From positions 1 to 34,297 of the forward strand of contig JAIVJS010000041.1 in the NCBI GenBank assembly GCA_020199905.1: a stretch of DNA of 34,297 bases, read 5' to 3'. Below the pieces are notes generated by a model. The model saw only the letters and a program-made list of their open reading frames with translations. It ran no database searches and was not told where the DNA came from. The translations under genes were made by a program, and so were the position numbers. This DNA is from Acidobacteriota bacterium (GTDB lineage: Bacteria > Acidobacteriota > Thermoanaerobaculia > UBA5066 > Gp7-AA6). Positions 32,729-34,297 of the stretch are shown here, in pieces; position 1 is the stretch's first letter; each line of letters starts with the position of its first letter.

Positions 32729-32734
32729 AGTCTA
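32729..32734 (-). promoter_or_regulatory. Leaderless-type -10 box of modE
   Basis: TAGACT on the reverse strand, then GATGCG and the GTG start at 32722. The 12-base string is identical to that before the sixA-like gene. Confidence 0.55.
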
Positions 32735-32815
32735 ACCAGTCGCCGTTCCCGGGCGGCCCCTGACGCCCGGGCGCCCGCGCGGGGCGCCGGCCCGGCCGGT
32801 CTCCGCGGGCGAGCG

Positions 32816-32872
32816 GATCGCCGATCCCGGCACACCGATCGCCGATTTCGGGACCCCGCCCGCCGATCGGAC
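32816..32872. promoter_or_regulatory. Three 21-bp-spaced repeats upstream of lemA
   Basis: GCCGAT occurs at 32820, 32841 and 32862, exactly 21 bp (two helical turns) apart; the first two copies extend to GATCGCCGAT. They lie about 30-80 bp upstream of a TACAAT box (32897-32902) that has no good -35 partner, as expected for an activator-dependent promoter. Confidence 0.5.
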
Positions 32873-32931
32873 CGTGAGGCTCCTCTCGCCGTGCCATACA
32901 ATCCTCCCGCTTCGACATAGGAGGAGAACGC

Positions 32932-33576
32932 ATGGGGAAGATGGGCCTTGGTTGTCTCGCTCTGGTGGTGCTGCTCGTCGTGATCATCGGCATATCGTTC
33001 GCGAGCACGAACAACAAGCTCGTGACGCTCAGTCAGGAAGTCGACAAGCAGTGGGCGCAGGTCGAGAATCAGTACCAGCGGCGCGCGGACCTCGTGCCCA
33101 ATCTCGTGGCGACGGTCCAGGGCGCCGCTCAGTTCGAGAAGTCGACCCTCGAGGATGTCGTTCGCGCGCGCGCCTCCGTCGGTCAGGCGACGCCTCCCGC
33201 GGGAGCGGCGCCGACGGACCCGGCACAGCTCGCTAAGTACGAGCAGGCTCAGGCCGCCCTCGGCGGGGCCCTGTCCCGCCTTCTGGTGGTCGTCGAGCGC
33301 TACCCCGAGCTCAAGGCGAACGCGAACTTCCGGGACCTCCAGGCCCAGCTCGAGGGAACCGAGAACCGCATCGCGGTCGAGCGGATGCGGTTTAACGAGG
33401 TCGCGCAGGGGTACAACACGACCCTGTTGAAGTTCCCGACGAACATCACCGGGCGGATGCTCGGATTCAAGGAGAAGCCCTACTTTCACGGCACTCCGGG
33501 CTCCGACAAGCCGCCGACTGTAAATTTCAACTTCGGAACGACTCCGGCCGCCGCGGCGCCCGCGCCGGCGCGGTAA
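32932..33576 (+). CDS. lemA: LemA family membrane protein
   Basis: A protein of 214 residues. ATG 32932 is behind AGGAGGAG. One N-terminal membrane helix (residues 5-24) is followed by the LemA helical core: NNKLVTLSQEVDKQWAQVENQYQRRADLVPNLVATV, FEKSTLEDVVRARASV, LSRLLVVVERYPELKANANFRDLQAQLEGTENRIAVERMRFNEVAQGYN. The C-terminus is Ala/Pro-rich. LemA proteins form helical bundles at the membrane; molecular role unclear. It is followed by a TPM-domain gene, the usual partner. Confidence 0.95.
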   Translation: MGKMGLGCLALVVLLVVIIGISFASTNNKLVTLSQEVDKQWAQVENQYQRRADLVPNLVATVQGAAQFEKSTLEDVVRARASVGQATPPAGAAPTDPAQLAKYEQAQAALGGALSRLLVVVERYPELKANANFRDLQAQLEGTENRIAVERMRFNEVAQGYNTTLLKFPTNITGRMLGFKEKPYFHGTPGSDKPPTVNFNFGTTPAAAAPAPAR

Positions 33577-33585
33577 GGACCCCCG

Positions 33586-34297
33586 TTGATCCTCCCGGCA
33601 CCCGCGCGCGGGCGGCGTCAGGCCGCCCGCGGGGCGGCGGCCCTCGCTCTCGTTCTCGTCTGCGCCGCCCGCCTCGCTCTCGCGGCGGCGCCTCCGGTTC
33701 CCGAGAAGCCCGCGCGCTACGTGACGGATCGCGCCGGCGTCCTCGATCCGGGGCGCGCGGAGCAACTCAATTCCCGGCTCGAGCAGTTCGAAAAAGACAC
33801 GTCGATTCAGATGCTCGTCTGGATCGACCGGCACGTCCCGGAGAACACCACGATCGAGGAGTTCGCGGTGAACGCGATGAAAGCGTGGGGGGTCGGGCAG
33901 GCGAAGCTCAACAACGGGCTCGTCCTGTTCGCGTTCGTCGACGACCGTAAGATGCGCATCGAAGTCGGCTATGGCCTTGAGGGGTCGATACCCGACGCGA
34001 TCGCCAGTCGGATTCGCGAGGATGAGATCACGCCGCGCTTCAAAAGCGGGGATTACACCGGCGGCGTCGAAGCGGGGATGACGGCCCTGATGGCGGCGGC
34101 GCGCGGAGAGTACAAAGGGACGGGATCGACCGTGGATGAACGCAGGCGCGGCACGACGACACGCGGCGTCGGAGGCATTCCCTTCGGCTGCCTCTGGCCC
34201 TTTCTCTTCTTCTTCGTCCTTCCCTGGCTGCTGCGCCCCCGCCACCGGACGTTCGGGCGTCGCGGCTGGCGCTCGGGGGGCTGGGGCGGATGGGGAG
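33586..34297 (+). CDS. TPM-domain (YgcG-like) membrane protein, 3' end off the window
   Basis: TTG start at 33586 has AAGGA six bases upstream, 9 bp after lemA. 237 codons are seen. Signal peptide (residues about 12-36, AALALVLVCAARLALAAA) is followed by the TPM domain: YVTDRAGVLDPGRAEQLNSRL, NTTIEEFAVNAMKAWGVGQ, NNGLVLFAFVDDRKMRIEVGYGLEGSIPD, FKSGDYTGGVEAGM. Then come a linker, a membrane helix (LWPFLFFFVLPWLL) and the start of a Gly/Trp-rich tail. LemA and TPM proteins are commonly paired. The end is missing only because the window stops. Confidence 0.92.
   Translation, partial: MILPAPARGRRQAARGAAALALVLVCAARLALAAAPPVPEKPARYVTDRAGVLDPGRAEQLNSRLEQFEKDTSIQMLVWIDRHVPENTTIEEFAVNAMKAWGVGQAKLNNGLVLFAFVDDRKMRIEVGYGLEGSIPDAIASRIREDEITPRFKSGDYTGGVEAGMTALMAAARGEYKGTGSTVDERRRGTTTRGVGGIPFGCLWPFLFFFVLPWLLRPRHRTFGRRGWRSGGWGGWG

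Overview
The window is high-GC (visibly about two thirds G+C), gene-dense chromosomal DNA from a Gram-negative-type bacterium. The best guess is Acidobacteriota, near Thermoanaerobaculia. This is inferred from several traits together: Pkn-type Ser/Thr kinases with C-terminal TolB/TPR regions, a TMTC-like membrane TPR protein, a secreted CHRD protein with the C-terminal 'FWFFS' domain common in that phylum, the futalosine menaquinone route (mqnA, mqnC), and a tig-clpP-clpX-lon-engB-rho core cluster. No phage, CRISPR array or insertion sequence is visible.

Layout. (1) 1-5966 looks like a stress and DNA-protection neighbourhood. It holds the N-terminal part of a soluble HAMP-repeat sensor kinase (reverse strand, running off the left edge), two paralogous YWREN/YRYGW proteins (one with a glycine zipper), a small DUF883-like membrane protein, a HAD phosphatase and VOC protein pair, Ku, a Gly/Ser-rich disordered protein and a histone-H1-like basic protein. 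(2) 6025-12683 carries a low-affinity iron permease-like protein, a lipoprotein, a large kinase-TPR protein, a frameshifted GWxTD-like gene, a CHRD protein and an Nramp-related transporter. (3) 12802-14729 has a histidine kinase and a receiver protein that converge and overlap, a tRNA-Leu(UAG) with its own promoter, and a 68-residue protein. (4) 14730-18543 has a degenerate TPR lipoprotein gene, a TMTC-like protein and a subtilase gene that has lost its catalytic His region. (5) 18613-26662 is the intact protein-quality-control and termination core: tig, clpP, clpX, lon, engB, rho. (6) 26745-28701 is mqnA-mqnC. (7) 28793-32722 has a second kinase, a SixA-like phosphatase and a molybdate operon modE-modA-modB-modC on the reverse strand, with a ModE-type operator; modC is cut off where it meets sixA. 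(8) 32932 to the end is lemA plus the start of a TPM-domain protein.

Four observations stand out. First, degenerate arrays with an exact 7-bp period occupy at least seven intergenic spots. They are often arranged as two inverted arms and run into start or stop codons. In two places they sit beside copies of an unrelated 60-bp element in the same order. Second, at least seven genes have a TAGAnT-like -10 box 6-8 bp before the start codon and no Shine-Dalgarno sequence, which indicates frequent leaderless transcription. Third, four non-essential genes are broken (homopolymer frameshifts or internal deletions) while about 8 kb of core genes are intact. Fourth, the 1-6 kb neighbourhood may be a coherent stress module. 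All calls come from reading the sequence; no database search was run.
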